From Komagataeibacter rhaeticus (GTDB taxonomy: Bacteria > Pseudomonadota > Alphaproteobacteria > Acetobacterales > Acetobacteraceae): DNA of 64,000 nt. The stretch covers positions 102,324 to 166,323 of the forward strand of contig NZ_NKTZ01000006.1 in the NCBI RefSeq assembly GCF_003207855.1, read 5' to 3'. Under the pieces are notes generated by a model. It saw only the letters and a list, made by a program, of their open reading frames with translations, did no database searches and had not been told where the DNA came from. The position numbers were made by a program, and so were the translations under genes. Shown piece by piece: positions 20,197-29,195 of the stretch. Every line of letters begins with the position of its first letter. Position 1 is the stretch's first letter.

Positions 20197-21036
20197 TCAG
20201 TTACCCGCGACCGTGATGTCCGGCGCGGTGGGGTTCTTCATACCGACAATATGGTAGCCGGAATCAACGTGGTGGATCTCACCGGTCACGCCACCCGACA
20301 GGTCGGAGAGCATGTACAGCCCCGCCCCGCCCACTTCCTCAAGCGACACGTTGCGCTCCAGCGGGGAATTGTACTGGTTCCATTTCAGGATATAGCGGAA
20401 ATCACCGATCCCGTTGGCCGCCAGCGTCATGACCGGCCCCGCCGAAATGCCGTTGACGCGAATGCCCTCGCTGCCCAGATCCACCGCCATGTAGCGCACC
20501 GAAGCCTCAAGGGCCGCCTTGGCCACGCCCATCACGTTGTAATGTGGCATGACGCGCTCGGCACCAAGGTAGGTAAGCGTGAGCAGCGAGCCGCCGGGGT
20601 TCATGATCGCGGCCGCACGGCGGGCCACGGCGGTGAAGGAATAGCATGAGATGTCCAGCGCCTTGAGAAAGGCGTCACGCGGGGTATCGACATAGCGCCC
20701 GCGCAGGAACTGCTTGTCCGCCCAGCCGATGGCATGGACCAGGAAGTCGATCTTGCCCCATTCCTTTTCGATCGCGTCAAAGGTCGCGTCAATGGCCGCG
20801 TCATCGCTCACGTCACACGGCAGCACCAGCGTCGAGCCGACACTTTCGGCCAGCGGGCGCACGCGCTTGCCCAGCGCTTCGCCCTGATAGGTAAAGGCCA
20901 GTTCCCCGCCCTGCTCCGCCACGGCGCGCGCAATGCCCCAGGCGATGGAGCGGTCATTCGCCACCCCCATGACAAGCCCCCGCTTCCCTTTCATCAATGT
21001 TCCCTTGATGGAGATTTTGGGCGCGCCGTCTGACAT
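20197..21036 (-). CDS. fabI: Enoyl-[acyl-carrier-protein] reductase (NADH)
   Basis: 279 residues of the divergent SDR type. It reduces enoyl-ACP in the last step of each fatty-acid elongation cycle. The cofactor loop is [14 protein letters not shown], and the catalytic Tyr-x6-Lys is in [27 protein letters not shown] in the substrate loop is typical. AAGGA lies before ATG 21036. Its promoter must lie in the 146-base region shared with pdxH. Confidence 0.95.
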   Translation of the reverse strand: MSDGAPKISIKGTLMKGKRGLVMGVANDRSIAWGIARAVAEQGGELAFTYQGEALGKRVRPLAESVGSTLVLPCDVSDDAAIDATFDAIEKEWGKIDFLVHAIGWADKQFLRGRYVDTPRDAFLKALDISCYSFTAVARRAAAIMNPGGSLLTLTYLGAERVMPHYNVMGVAKAALEASVRYMAVDLGSEGIRVNGISAGPVMTLAANGIGDFRYILKWNQYNSPLERNVSLEEVGGAGLYMLSDLSGGVTGEIHHVDSGYHIVGMKNPTAPDITVAGN

Positions 21037-21248
21037 GCTCGTATATCCTTAATGGTGAATGACGGATGAAATTTCGGCCTCGTGGTTGCACAAGCTGCCG
21101 TTTCGGACAAGATGCCGAATGGCGTAATTGTAGCTAATATTCCTCGCACGGTAACTTACCTTATGTTTCCATATGTTTCCGCATGACCCGTTCCGCCCCG
21201 CGCGGAACCGGGAATGCGGGACAGCCAGCACCGCGGAACAGCCCTTTC
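21037..21248. promoter_or_regulatory. Divergent fabI/pdxH promoter region
   Basis: AT-richer than its surroundings. It contains a near-palindrome GGTAACTTACC at 21150-21160 and a tandem direct repeat of ATGTTTCC at about 21163-21179. The repeat sits where a pdxH promoter or operator would be expected. No known operator is recognised. Confidence 0.35.
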
Positions 21249-21860
21249 ATGACCCTTCCCCTCATTGCCCTTGATGCCGACCCGTTCACCCTTTTCGAAA
21301 CCTGGATGGCGGATGCCACCGCCCATGAACCGAACGACCCCAATGCCATGGCGCTGGCCACCGCAACGCCGGACGGGCGACCGTCGGTGCGCATGATCCT
21401 GCTCAAGGGGGCCGACCGGCGCGGCTTTGTGTTCTACACCAACCTCAACAGCCGCAAGGCCGGCGAGCTTGCGGCCAACCCGCAGGCGGCCCTGCTGTTC
21501 CACTGGAAAAGCATCCGCCGCCAGATCCGCATCGAAGGCCCGGTGGAGCCGGTCACGCCGGCCGAGGCCGACGCCTATTTCGCCAGCCGCAGCCGTATCT
21601 CGCGCCTGGGGGCAATTGCATCGAACCAGTCGCACCCGCTGGCCGACCGCGCGGTATTCGAGGCAGCCGTGGCGGAACTGGAAGCCCGCTACCCCGAACC
21701 GGACGCGGTCATTCCCCGCCCCGCCAACTGGAGCGGATTTCGCCTGGTGCCCCGGCATTTCGAGTTCTGGCAGGACCGCCCCTACCGCCTGCACGACCGG
21801 GTGGTGTGGGACCGCGAGGGCACGGACGGGGCATGGAGCAGCGAACGCCTTTACCCCTGA
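21249..21860 (+). CDS. pdxH: Pyridoxamine 5'-phosphate oxidase
   Basis: 203 residues from ATG 21249; an in-frame ATG at 21183 would add 22 residues unlike the family. The enzyme oxidises pyridoxine/pyridoxamine phosphate to PLP with FMN. Motifs are RMILLKGAD, FYTNLNSRKA, LLFHWKSIRRQIRIEG, SRISRLGAIASNQS and the C-terminal EFWQDRPYRLHDRVVW. PLP is the cofactor of GlyA encoded in this window. Neither start has a convincing ribosome binding site. Confidence 0.93.
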   Translation: MTLPLIALDADPFTLFETWMADATAHEPNDPNAMALATATPDGRPSVRMILLKGADRRGFVFYTNLNSRKAGELAANPQAALLFHWKSIRRQIRIEGPVEPVTPAEADAYFASRSRISRLGAIASNQSHPLADRAVFEAAVAELEARYPEPDAVIPRPANWSGFRLVPRHFEFWQDRPYRLHDRVVWDREGTDGAWSSERLYP

Positions 21861-21946
21861 TTCCTGAACTTAGGGGCGGCTGGTCCGTTCTCTCCCCTGA
21901 AAGGCGCCGCCACGGCGTGGTGCCGGCGGATCAGGAGAGAAACCGG

Positions 21947-22828
21947 ATGTGTGTGCGCAGGATATTGCTGCCCCTGGGTGGAATGAGTCACGCGGAAAGC
22001 GCGCTGCAGGTCGGCGGCGCCATCGCACGCATGTTTGACGCCCATCTCGCCGTACTGCATGTCGGCACCGACATGCAGGAAGTCGGCCCCCTGGTGGGTG
22101 AAGGCCTGTCGGGTGCGATGGTACAGGACATGATTACCGCCGCGCTCAAGGAAAGTGCCGCTCGCCTGCACGGCGTACGCGCGCTGTTCGATGCATTCAT
22201 CGTGCGCGAGAAGATCCCGGTCGTGGCGGTTGATTCGCCTTTCTCGCCCGCGGGCATGCATGCCCTGTCGGCCAGTTTCATTGCCCATAGCGGCCATACC
22301 CGCAGTGTCGTGGCCTTCCAGGCGCGGCTGTCGGACCTTGTCGTGCTGCGCCAGCCCAACCCGGAGGGGGATGTCTCCTCCTCCGACACACTGCACGCCG
22401 TGTTGTTTGAAAGTGGGCAGGGCGTGATCATCGTCCCCCCCGTCGCCCCGCCCACGGTGGGAAAGCGCATCTGCATTGGCTGGAACGGCACGTCGGAGGC
22501 GGCATCGGCCATCCACCATGCCCTTCCCCTGCTGCGCCGCGCGCAGGCGGTGTGCATCCTGTACAGTCCCGCCTACCAGCGGCCGGGACCGGAGGCACGT
22601 CATGTCAGCTCCTTTCTCTCGCTTCACGGTGTAACCGCGCATATTCACGAATTTGGTAGTGATTCCCACCCGGTGGGCGAGGACATGCTGGCCGCCGCCC
22701 ACGCCTTCAACGCCGACATGCTTGTCATGGGGGCCTATTCCCACTCCCGCCTGCGTCAGATGATTCTGGGCGGTGTGACGCGGCATATGCTGGAAAACAG
22801 CGACATTACCGTGCTGATGAGCCGCTGA
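21947..22828 (+). CDS. Tandem universal stress protein (UspA family)
   Basis: 293 residues with two Usp-like halves. The first starts RRILLPLGGMSHAESALQVG. The second starts KRICIGWNGTSEAASAIHHALP and ends with the nucleotide-loop-like MGAYSHSRLRQMILGGVTRHML. The C-terminal half keeps the ATP-binding pattern, and the N-terminal half is degenerate. AGGAG lies 10 bases before ATG 21947, so longer in-frame starts overlapping pdxH are unlikely. Usp proteins aid survival under stress; the specific role is unknown. Confidence 0.88.
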   Translation: MCVRRILLPLGGMSHAESALQVGGAIARMFDAHLAVLHVGTDMQEVGPLVGEGLSGAMVQDMITAALKESAARLHGVRALFDAFIVREKIPVVAVDSPFSPAGMHALSASFIAHSGHTRSVVAFQARLSDLVVLRQPNPEGDVSSSDTLHAVLFESGQGVIIVPPVAPPTVGKRICIGWNGTSEAASAIHHALPLLRRAQAVCILYSPAYQRPGPEARHVSSFLSLHGVTAHIHEFGSDSHPVGEDMLAAAHAFNADMLVMGAYSHSRLRQMILGGVTRHMLENSDITVLMSR

Positions 22829-22916
22829 ACCGGGGATGGAACCCGCCCGACCGACAGGGCCGGGCGGGAGATGGACAATTTTGCAAAAAAATATGTATAA
22901 ATGTCGCGCTTCTCTT

Positions 22917-22979
22917 GATTTTACGCTCCGTGAGGGTTAGGTGTGGCGTGAAAAGAACGCCCTGACCTAGTGTAAAATC
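22917..22979 (+). promoter_or_regulatory. Structured leader before the sulfate-assimilation operon
   Basis: An 11-bp stem (GATTTTACGCT at 22917-22927 with AGTGTAAAATC at 22969-22979, one G-U) encloses an inner arm. The inner arm has AGGT/ACCT and GGCGT/ACGCC closing a GAAAAGA loop. The ribosome binding site GGAGG begins only 7 bases after the stem. The placement fits a cis-regulatory RNA or a dimer-binding DNA site for the operon. It does not match the SAM-II or SAM-I consensus as I know them. Confidence 0.5.
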
Positions 22980-22995
22980 TGGCGTGGAGGACATT

Positions 22996-23688
22996 ATGCG
23001 CATCAATGCGGAGATTATGGCGGCCCTGAAGGCGGCGGGCGAAGATGCGCCCGCGGTCCTTCGGGCCGCCCTGACGCGGCTGCGCGGGCGGATTGCCCTG
23101 GTTTCCTCCTTCGGGGCGGAATCGGCGGTCATGCTGGCCCTTGCCGCTGAAATTGACCCCGACGTGCCGGTCCTGTTCCTGCAGACCGGCCAGCATTTTC
23201 CCGAAACGCTGGAATACCGGCAGGAACTGGCCCGCGTGCTGGGCCTGCGTGACGTGCGTGACCTCCACCCGGCTGAAAAACAGATCGAGAAACGTGACCC
23301 TCAGGGCCAGCTCTGGGCGTTCGACCCCGATGCCTGCTGCGCGCTACGCAAGGTCGAACCGCTGGATGAGGCCATGATCCCGTTCGATGCGTGGATTACC
23401 GGGCGCAAGCGCAGTCAGGCCGCAACCCGGCAGGGGCTGCCGGTGGTGGAAGAGGCCGCGGGCGGCAGGATCAAGATCAACCCGCTGATCGCCTGGACCC
23501 CGCGCGAACTTGATGCCGAAATCACGCGCCGCAACCTGCCGCGCCACCCGCTTACCCTGCGCGGCTACCCTTCGATCGGGTGCGCGCCGTGCACCCGGCC
23601 CGTGGCGGAAGGCGAAGACCCGCGCCAGGGCCGCTGGGCCGGTCAGGCCAAGACGGAATGCGGCATTCACCTTCCCACCGCCAGCTGA
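22996..23688 (+). CDS. cysH: Adenylyl-sulfate (APS/PAPS) reductase
   Basis: 230 residues from ATG 22996, with GGAGG five bases upstream. It reduces activated sulfate to sulfite using thioredoxin. The PP-loop region has VSSFGAESAVML. The CC pair in DPDACCALRKVEPL (about 113) with C..C in IGCAPCTRPV (about 195) is the four-cysteine [4Fe-4S] signature, which points to APS rather than PAPS as substrate. The catalytic ECGIH lies at the C-terminus. It is the first gene of the cysH-cysD-cysNC-DUF2849-cysI-DUF934 run. Confidence 0.95.
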   Translation: MRINAEIMAALKAAGEDAPAVLRAALTRLRGRIALVSSFGAESAVMLALAAEIDPDVPVLFLQTGQHFPETLEYRQELARVLGLRDVRDLHPAEKQIEKRDPQGQLWAFDPDACCALRKVEPLDEAMIPFDAWITGRKRSQAATRQGLPVVEEAAGGRIKINPLIAWTPRELDAEITRRNLPRHPLTLRGYPSIGCAPCTRPVAEGEDPRQGRWAGQAKTECGIHLPTAS

Positions 23689-23761
23689 ATGGCGGGGGTT
23701 TCCCCTTAACCGGCCATACCGGCCGCCTGTTTTCTTTCCTGTAACGGAAGGTCTTAATTCC

Positions 23762-24556
23762 ATGGACGATCTCGACCAACTCGAGGCGCAGAGCATCTTC
23801 ATCCTGCGTGAAGCCTACCGGAAGCTGAAGCCGCTGGCGATGCTGTGGTCGCTGGGCAAGGATTCCAATGTCATGGTCTGGCTGGCGCGCAAGGCCTTCC
23901 TCGGTCGCGTGCCCTTTCCCGTGATGCATGTCGATACGGGCAAGAAATTCCCCGAGATGTACCAGTTCCGCGATGAATATACCAAGAAGTGGAACCTGGA
24001 CCTGCTGCTGGGCGACTGCCCGCCGGTAGAGGAAATCGACCCCACCCTGCCGCCCGCCGCCCGTTCCGCCGCGCGCAAGACGGCAGGGCTTGCCGCCATG
24101 ATCGACAAGTACAAGCTGGCGGGCGTGATCGCGGGCATCCGCCGTGACGAACAGGCCACCCGTGCCAAGGAACGCGTGTTCAGCCCCCGTGGCTCGGGCC
24201 ACAAATGGGATGTGCGCAACCAGCCCCCCGAATTCTGGGACCAGTACGCCACCCCGCACGAGCCCGGCATGCATGTGCGCGTCCACCCCCTGCTGTCGTG
24301 GCGTGAGATCGACATCTGGCGCTACATCGAGCGCGAGGGCATCCCGCTGGTTGACCTGTATTTTGCCAGGGACGGCAAGCGCTACCGCTCCCTGGGGGAT
24401 CAGGACATCACCAGCCCGGTGGAAAGCAATGCCACGACCGTGGCCGAGGTGATTGCCGAACTCGAAACCTCGCGCACCTCCGAACGTGCGGGGCGCGCCA
24501 TGGACCATGAATCCGAAGACGCGTTCGAACGCCTGCGCGTGGCCGGTTATCTCTGA
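23762..24556 (+). CDS. cysD: Sulfate adenylyltransferase subunit 2
   Basis: 264 residues. Catalytic subunit of ATP sulfurylase, which makes APS from sulfate and ATP. The N-type ATP pyrophosphatase loop is SLGKDSNVM near residue 30. The segments [29 protein letters not shown] and [10 protein letters not shown] are standard CysD. The start was set at the ATG giving MDDLDQLE; the upstream in-frame extension overlaps cysH and is a shadow. The 73-base gap to cysH can fold (GGCGG/CCGCC), so partial termination there is possible. Confidence 0.96.
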   Translation: MDDLDQLEAQSIFILREAYRKLKPLAMLWSLGKDSNVMVWLARKAFLGRVPFPVMHVDTGKKFPEMYQFRDEYTKKWNLDLLLGDCPPVEEIDPTLPPAARSAARKTAGLAAMIDKYKLAGVIAGIRRDEQATRAKERVFSPRGSGHKWDVRNQPPEFWDQYATPHEPGMHVRVHPLLSWREIDIWRYIEREGIPLVDLYFARDGKRYRSLGDQDITSPVESNATTVAEVIAELETSRTSERAGRAMDHESEDAFERLRVAGYL

Positions 24557-24575
24557 GCGGACAGGACGGAGTTAT

Positions 24576-26468
24576 ATGACAATGAATACAGTCCCGACCC
24601 CTGCCCCGCAGGAAGCCGCGACCCCCATCGTGATCGTGGGCCATGTCGACCATGGCAAGTCCACCCTGATCGGCCGCCTGCTGTATGATACCGACAGCCT
24701 GCCCGACGGGCGCGTGGCCCAGATCATTGAATCCAGCAAGAAGCGCGGACTCGCGGTGGAATGGAGCTTCCTGCTCGACAGCCTGCAGATCGAGCGTGAC
24801 CAGGGTGTTACGGTGGATTCCACCCGCATTCCCTTCCGTCTGGGCAAGCGCCAGTTCGTGATCGTGGATGCGCCGGGCCACCGCCAGTTCCTGCGCAACA
24901 TGATTACCGGTGCCGCCGATGCCGAAGCCGCCGTGCTGGTGGTGGATGCGAATGAAGGCGCGCAGGAACAGACCCGCCGCCACGCCATGCTGCTGCGCCT
25001 GATCGGGATCCGCCATGTCATCGTGCTGATGAACAAGGTCGATATCCTGGATTACGACCAGAAGAAGATCGAGGCCGCCGAGCGCGACATCACCACCCTG
25101 CTGCACCAGCTTGAAATCGAGCCGACCGTGTTCGTCCCCGCCTCCGCGCGTGAAGGCGACAACATGGCCTCACGCTCCGATAAAATGCCGTGGTACAAAG
25201 GCCCCACGCTGACCGAAGCGCTGGCCGCCGTCCCCGCTCCTTCCTCACGCGCCGACCTGCCGCTGCGCCTGCCGGTGCAGGATGTCTACCGTTTTGATAC
25301 CAAGCGCGTGGTCGTGGGCCGGATCGAACGCGGGCGCATCCGCGTGGGCGACGAGGTGGTGATCGGCACGCATGGCGCACGCGCGCGCATCGCCACCATC
25401 GAAAGCTGGCACACCGCCCCGCAGGTCGCGGCCATTGCAGGGCAGTCGGTTGCGGTTACACTGGAGCCGGACGTGATCCCCGACCGGGGTGACTTCCTGT
25501 TCCCGGCCGACCATGCGCCGCTGCGCGCCGCGCGCATCCGCACCCGCCTGTTCTGGCTGCGCCAGGAACCGCTGCGCGTGGGGGAAAGCTTCAGGCTGCG
25601 CCTTGCCACCGCTGAACATCAGGTAACGGTTGCCGCCATTGATTCCGTGGTGCGGCTGGAAGACCTGACCGAACACCCCGCCGCCGAAGTCCCGCCCGAA
25701 GGCTTTGCCGAGATTACGCTGGCCGTATCCGAAACCATGCTGTTCGACCCCTTCCTGCCCGGCACGGCGGATGGGCGCGGCGTACTGGTGGACCGTAACC
25801 AGCAGATCGTGGGCGGCGCGCCGCTGATTGGCGTGGCCGAGAGCGTTGCCGGCCGCAATGCCATCCACCCCACGGGCAGCGCCGTCTCGCCATGGGACCG
25901 GGCACGCGCCAAGGGGCATCGTGGCGGTGTATTCTGGATGACCGGGCTGCCGGGCGCGGGCAAGAGCACGCTGGCGCGCGGGGCGGAAAACCGCCTGTTC
26001 GCCCGTGGCATCGACGTATCGGTACTGGATGGTGACACGCTGCGCGCGGGGCTGTGCTCGGACCTGGGCTTCTCGGATGCCGACCGGCGCGAGAACGTGC
26101 GCCGTGCCGCCGCCGTGGCCCGCATCCTGGCCGAAAGTGGCCAGGTGGTGATCGTGGCGCTGATCTCCCCCACCGTGGCGGACCGCGAGCTGGCCCGCCA
26201 GATCGTGGGCGAGGGTTTCCATGAAATCTTCATCGATACGCCACAGGCCACCTGTGAGCAGCGTGACCCCAAGGGGCTGTATGCTGCCGCCCGCGCAGGC
26301 AGAATCGAAGGCTTCACCGGCATCGACGCGCCTTATGAGGCCCCCGCCAACCCGGCCCTGCGGCTGGAGACGGCAGGCGCCACAAGCGACGAGACGGCCG
26401 CCCGCCTTGCCACCTATATCGGTGACGCGATCCGGCTGGACGATGGCGCGCGGCGCCAGCAGTCCTGA
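24576..26468 (+). CDS. cysNC: Bifunctional sulfate adenylyltransferase subunit 1/APS kinase (CysN-CysC fusion)
   Basis: 630 residues. The N-terminal GTPase has G1 GHVDHGKST (22-30), a [11 protein letters not shown] switch region, G3 DAPGHRQF and G4 MNKVD, then two beta-barrel domains to about residue 420. The C-terminal APS kinase has Walker [10 protein letters not shown] near 457, DGDTLRAGL and [12 protein letters not shown]. CysN drives the CysD reaction with GTP, and CysC phosphorylates APS to PAPS. The fusion is common. Because the CysH here looks like an APS reductase, PAPS may mainly serve sulfation or overflow. GGAG lies 4 bases before ATG 24576; ATG 24582 is also possible. Confidence 0.95.
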   Translation: MTMNTVPTPAPQEAATPIVIVGHVDHGKSTLIGRLLYDTDSLPDGRVAQIIESSKKRGLAVEWSFLLDSLQIERDQGVTVDSTRIPFRLGKRQFVIVDAPGHRQFLRNMITGAADAEAAVLVVDANEGAQEQTRRHAMLLRLIGIRHVIVLMNKVDILDYDQKKIEAAERDITTLLHQLEIEPTVFVPASAREGDNMASRSDKMPWYKGPTLTEALAAVPAPSSRADLPLRLPVQDVYRFDTKRVVVGRIERGRIRVGDEVVIGTHGARARIATIESWHTAPQVAAIAGQSVAVTLEPDVIPDRGDFLFPADHAPLRAARIRTRLFWLRQEPLRVGESFRLRLATAEHQVTVAAIDSVVRLEDLTEHPAAEVPPEGFAEITLAVSETMLFDPFLPGTADGRGVLVDRNQQIVGGAPLIGVAESVAGRNAIHPTGSAVSPWDRARAKGHRGGVFWMTGLPGAGKSTLARGAENRLFARGIDVSVLDGDTLRAGLCSDLGFSDADRRENVRRAAAVARILAESGQVVIVALISPTVADRELARQIVGEGFHEIFIDTPQATCEQRDPKGLYAAARAGRIEGFTGIDAPYEAPANPALRLETAGATSDETAARLATYIGDAIRLDDGARRQQS

Positions 26469-26475
26469 ACGTACC

Positions 26476-26503
26476 GGCCCACCCGTACCGCGCCGGGTGG
26501 GCC
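26476..26503 (+). terminator. Strong GC hairpin after cysNC
   Basis: Perfect 10-bp arms GGCCCACCCG/CGGGTGGGCC with an 8-base loop begin 8 bases after the cysNC stop. No T-run follows, so it is more likely an mRNA-stabilising 3' structure than an intrinsic terminator. A second hairpin with a T-run follows at 26536. Confidence 0.5.
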
Positions 26504-26535
26504 ATGAATACAGGTGCGGGCTGAAATTAAGGCAG

Positions 26536-26565
26536 GGCGTGCGCTTGTAAATGCGTGCGCCTTTT
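26536..26565 (+). terminator. Intrinsic terminator or attenuator between cysNC and DUF2849
   Basis: Nine-bp stem GGCGTGCGC/GCGTGCGCC with two G-U pairs, loop TTGTAAAT, then TTTT. It splits the sulfate genes into a cysH-cysD-cysNC part and a DUF2849-cysI-DUF934 part. An in-frame ATG at 26551 lies inside the loop/stem and is therefore an unlikely start for the next gene. Confidence 0.55.
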
Positions 26566-26619
26566 CCTACCAGTGTCGATAGAAATGAAACCTGTTGCCT
26601 GAAGGGGATCGGTTTACAA

Positions 26620-26949
26620 GTGGATGTCAGGAACAATCGCCGGGACAGCACCGGCGCAAGCGTCATTACCGCCAACCGCCTGCTTGATGGCCGGATTGTC
26701 TGGCTTGCCGCACAGGGCTGGTCGGAACTGATCACCCATGCCCGCGTGTTCGACAATGCGGAAATCGAGGACGCCATAAAACAGGCCAGGGCCATGCCGG
26801 AAGCCCGCACGGTTGTCGGCATTTATGGCGTGCAGCTTGACCCTGATGCCACCGGTCTCACCCCCCTTACGGTCCGTGAACGCATCCGGGCGTTCGGGCC
26901 GAGTGTCCATCCTGATTTCGCGCCCGTGGAGACATCCGATGTCCACTGA
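26620..26949 (+). CDS. DUF2849 protein associated with sulfite reductase
   Basis: 109 residues from GTG 26620. The conserved core is VITANRLLDGRIVWLA, and the rest is a small alpha/beta protein without cysteines. An ATG at 26551 is in frame but lies inside a terminator-like hairpin. The GTG puts the usual short N-terminus before ITANRL and has AAGGGG about 13 bases upstream. Genes of this family typically sit just before cysI in alphaproteobacteria, as here; the reading frame overlaps cysI by 11 bases. The function is not established, and a role in sulfite reductase assembly or activity is an inference from context. Confidence 0.8.
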   Translation: MDVRNNRRDSTGASVITANRLLDGRIVWLAAQGWSELITHARVFDNAEIEDAIKQARAMPEARTVVGIYGVQLDPDATGLTPLTVRERIRAFGPSVHPDFAPVETSDVH

Positions 26950-28627
26950 CACCACGACCCTGCCGGTCGGGCGATATGCCTATGACCAGGTGGACCGTAC
27001 CTTCCTGTCGCAGCGCGTGGCCCAGTTCCGCGAGCAGGTGGCCCGCCGCGTGGCCGGCGACCTGAGCGAGGACGAGTTCAAGCCGCTGCGCCTGATGAAC
27101 GGGCTGTACCTGCAGCTTCACGCCTACATGCTGCGCGTGGCCGTGCCCTATGGCATGATGGGCTCTGACCAGATGCGCGCGCTGGCCCATATCGCACGTA
27201 CGTATGACCGCGATTACGGGCATTTCACCACGCGCCAGAACGTGCAGTTCAACTGGATCCGGCTGGAAGATACGCCCGATATCCTCGAACACCTTGCCGG
27301 TGTGGACATGCATGCCATCCAGACCAGCGGCAACTGCATCCGCAACGTGACATGCGACGAGTTTGCGGGGGCGGCTGCCGACGAACTGCTTGATCCGCGC
27401 ATCCATGCCGAGATCCTGCGCCAGTGGTCCACCCTGCACCCCGAATTCACCTTCCTGCCGCGCAAGTTCAAGATTGCCATCAGTGGCAGCCCGCATGACC
27501 GGGTGGCCGCCCGCTTCCATGATATCGGGCTGGTGGCACGTCCCGGCCCGCAGGGGCGGCCGGTGTTTGACGTGTTCGTGGGCGGCGGGCTTGGCCGTAC
27601 GCCGATCATTGGCGTCAAGCTGCGTGACACCCTGCCCGAAGAGGACCTGGTCGCCTATCTCGAGGCGATCGTGCGCGTGTACAATGCCTATGGCCGACGC
27701 GACAACATGTACAAGGCGCGCATCAAGATTCTGGTGCAGGCCCTTGGTGTCGAGGCATTCCGGGAAAAGGTGGACGCGGAATTCGCGCTGATGAACCGCG
27801 CGGACTACCGGCTTGACCCCGCCATTGTGGACGGCATCCGCGCGCGCTTCGGCATTCCCCCGCTGAACGCCCCGGCCGATGCGGAACAGACACTGGCGGC
27901 CAGCCGTAAAGCGGACCCGGCCTTTGACCGCTGGGTACGCACCAACACCCATCCCCACCGGCACGAGGGCTTCATCTGCGCGGTCATCTCGGTCAAGCCC
28001 GATGGCGGCATTCCAGGCGACATCACCGCCGACCAGATGGATCTTGTGGCCGATCTGGCGGACAGCCATTCCTTTGGCGAAATCCGCGTGACCCACATGC
28101 AGAACGTGGTGCTGGGCCATGTGCGCAAGGACCAGCTGCACGACCTGTGGCGCAAGCTGGCGGCCGCGAACCTGGCCACGCCCAATATCGGGCTGGTGGG
28201 CGACATCATCGCCTGCCCGGGGCTGGATTACTGCGCGCTGGCCAATGCGCGCTCCATCCCCATCGCACAGAAACTGAGCGCACGCTTCGCCAACCCCGAA
28301 CTGCAGGAGCGCATCGGGCCGCTCAACATCAACATCTCGGGCTGCATCAATGCCTGCGGGCACCATCATGCGGGGCATATCGGCATTCTGGGCGTGGACA
28401 AGCGCGGGCAGGAATTCTTCCAGCTTACCCTTGGCGGTTCGGCAGGCAGGGATGTGGCCATCGGCCAGATCATCGGCCCGGCCCTGCCGGAAGATGAAAC
28501 GGTGGACGCCATTGCCCGGCTGATCGACGCCTATCTTGTGCTGCGCCATGACAATGAGCAGTTTCTCGACACCTACCGGCGCCTTGGCGCCGCCAGCTTC
28601 AAGGATGCCGTCTATGCCCCTGCTTGA
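26939..28627 (+). CDS. cysI: Sulfite reductase hemoprotein (nitrite/sulfite reductase family)
   Basis: 562 residues from ATG 26939. It reduces sulfite to sulfide with a siroheme-[4Fe-4S] centre. The cluster ligands are in ACPGLDYCALA and SGCINACGHHH. Siroheme-anion-binding arginines are expected in TTRQNVQFNW and TSGNCIRNVTCDE. No CysJ flavoprotein or siroheme synthase is next to it, so electrons probably come from ferredoxin or an unlinked partner. It overlaps the DUF934 gene by 14 bases, suggesting coupled translation. Confidence 0.95.
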   Translation: MSTDTTTLPVGRYAYDQVDRTFLSQRVAQFREQVARRVAGDLSEDEFKPLRLMNGLYLQLHAYMLRVAVPYGMMGSDQMRALAHIARTYDRDYGHFTTRQNVQFNWIRLEDTPDILEHLAGVDMHAIQTSGNCIRNVTCDEFAGAAADELLDPRIHAEILRQWSTLHPEFTFLPRKFKIAISGSPHDRVAARFHDIGLVARPGPQGRPVFDVFVGGGLGRTPIIGVKLRDTLPEEDLVAYLEAIVRVYNAYGRRDNMYKARIKILVQALGVEAFREKVDAEFALMNRADYRLDPAIVDGIRARFGIPPLNAPADAEQTLAASRKADPAFDRWVRTNTHPHRHEGFICAVISVKPDGGIPGDITADQMDLVADLADSHSFGEIRVTHMQNVVLGHVRKDQLHDLWRKLAAANLATPNIGLVGDIIACPGLDYCALANARSIPIAQKLSARFANPELQERIGPLNINISGCINACGHHHAGHIGILGVDKRGQEFFQLTLGGSAGRDVAIGQIIGPALPEDETVDAIARLIDAYLVLRHDNEQFLDTYRRLGAASFKDAVYAPA

Positions 28628-29102
28628 GAACGGCCAGATCACGCCGGACCGCTGGCATGTGGCGGTGGACGGTGAACCCCTGCCGGAAGGTGCGGTGATC
28701 GTTCCCCTCGAACGGCTTGAGGAAGGGCTTGCCCGCACGGGTGACGCCCCGCTGGGCGTGGCCATTGCACCGGATGTGGATGTGGCGGTGCTGCGCACGG
28801 CCCTGCCCCGGCTGGAACTGGTGGCGGTCACCTTCCCCATATTCCGTGACGGGCGGGCGTTTACGCAGGCCCGCGCCCTGCGTGAGCATCTGGGCTTTAA
28901 GGGTGAGATCCGCGCCACCGGCAAGCCGCTGCCCGACCAGTACGAATTCCTGCTGCGCTGCGGCGTGACCACCGTGCAGACCGAACGCGCGGAAGACATA
29001 AGCGTGTGGCGGCAGGCGCATGAGATCATCACCATCGCCTACCAGCCTTCCACCCTGCATGAGCGCCCGCAGGGGCTGGGGCTGCGCCGCTTCCTGGGCT
29101 GA
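28614..29102 (+). CDS. DUF934 protein, sulfite-reduction partner
   Basis: 162 residues starting MPLLENGQIT. The core FPIFRDGRAFTQARALRE and the ending TIAYQP with a short basic tail are typical of DUF934 proteins. They follow cysI in many proteobacteria and are often annotated as probably involved in sulfite reduction. The start overlaps the end of cysI, and the frame upstream of it is only a shadow. No catalytic residues are known for the family. The link with CysI is contextual. Confidence 0.85.
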   Translation: MPLLENGQITPDRWHVAVDGEPLPEGAVIVPLERLEEGLARTGDAPLGVAIAPDVDVAVLRTALPRLELVAVTFPIFRDGRAFTQARALREHLGFKGEIRATGKPLPDQYEFLLRCGVTTVQTERAEDISVWRQAHEIITIAYQPSTLHERPQGLGLRRFLG

Positions 29103-29195
29103 CCGGTGGGGTGGGAAAGCCCGCCTGCTTTCCCCCCGGCGCGCGGCGTGTTACCGCACCATCATGCGCAACCGTGTTTTACCGCTGCTTACGCC

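Noticed and set aside
22860..22995. SAM-II type riboswitch before cysH
   Set aside because: The conserved SAM-II words and pseudoknot I remember are absent. I kept only a generic structured leader.
26867..29035. 722-aa frame antisense to the cys genes
   Set aside because: Shadow of cysI and DUF934, both recognised with cofactor motifs.
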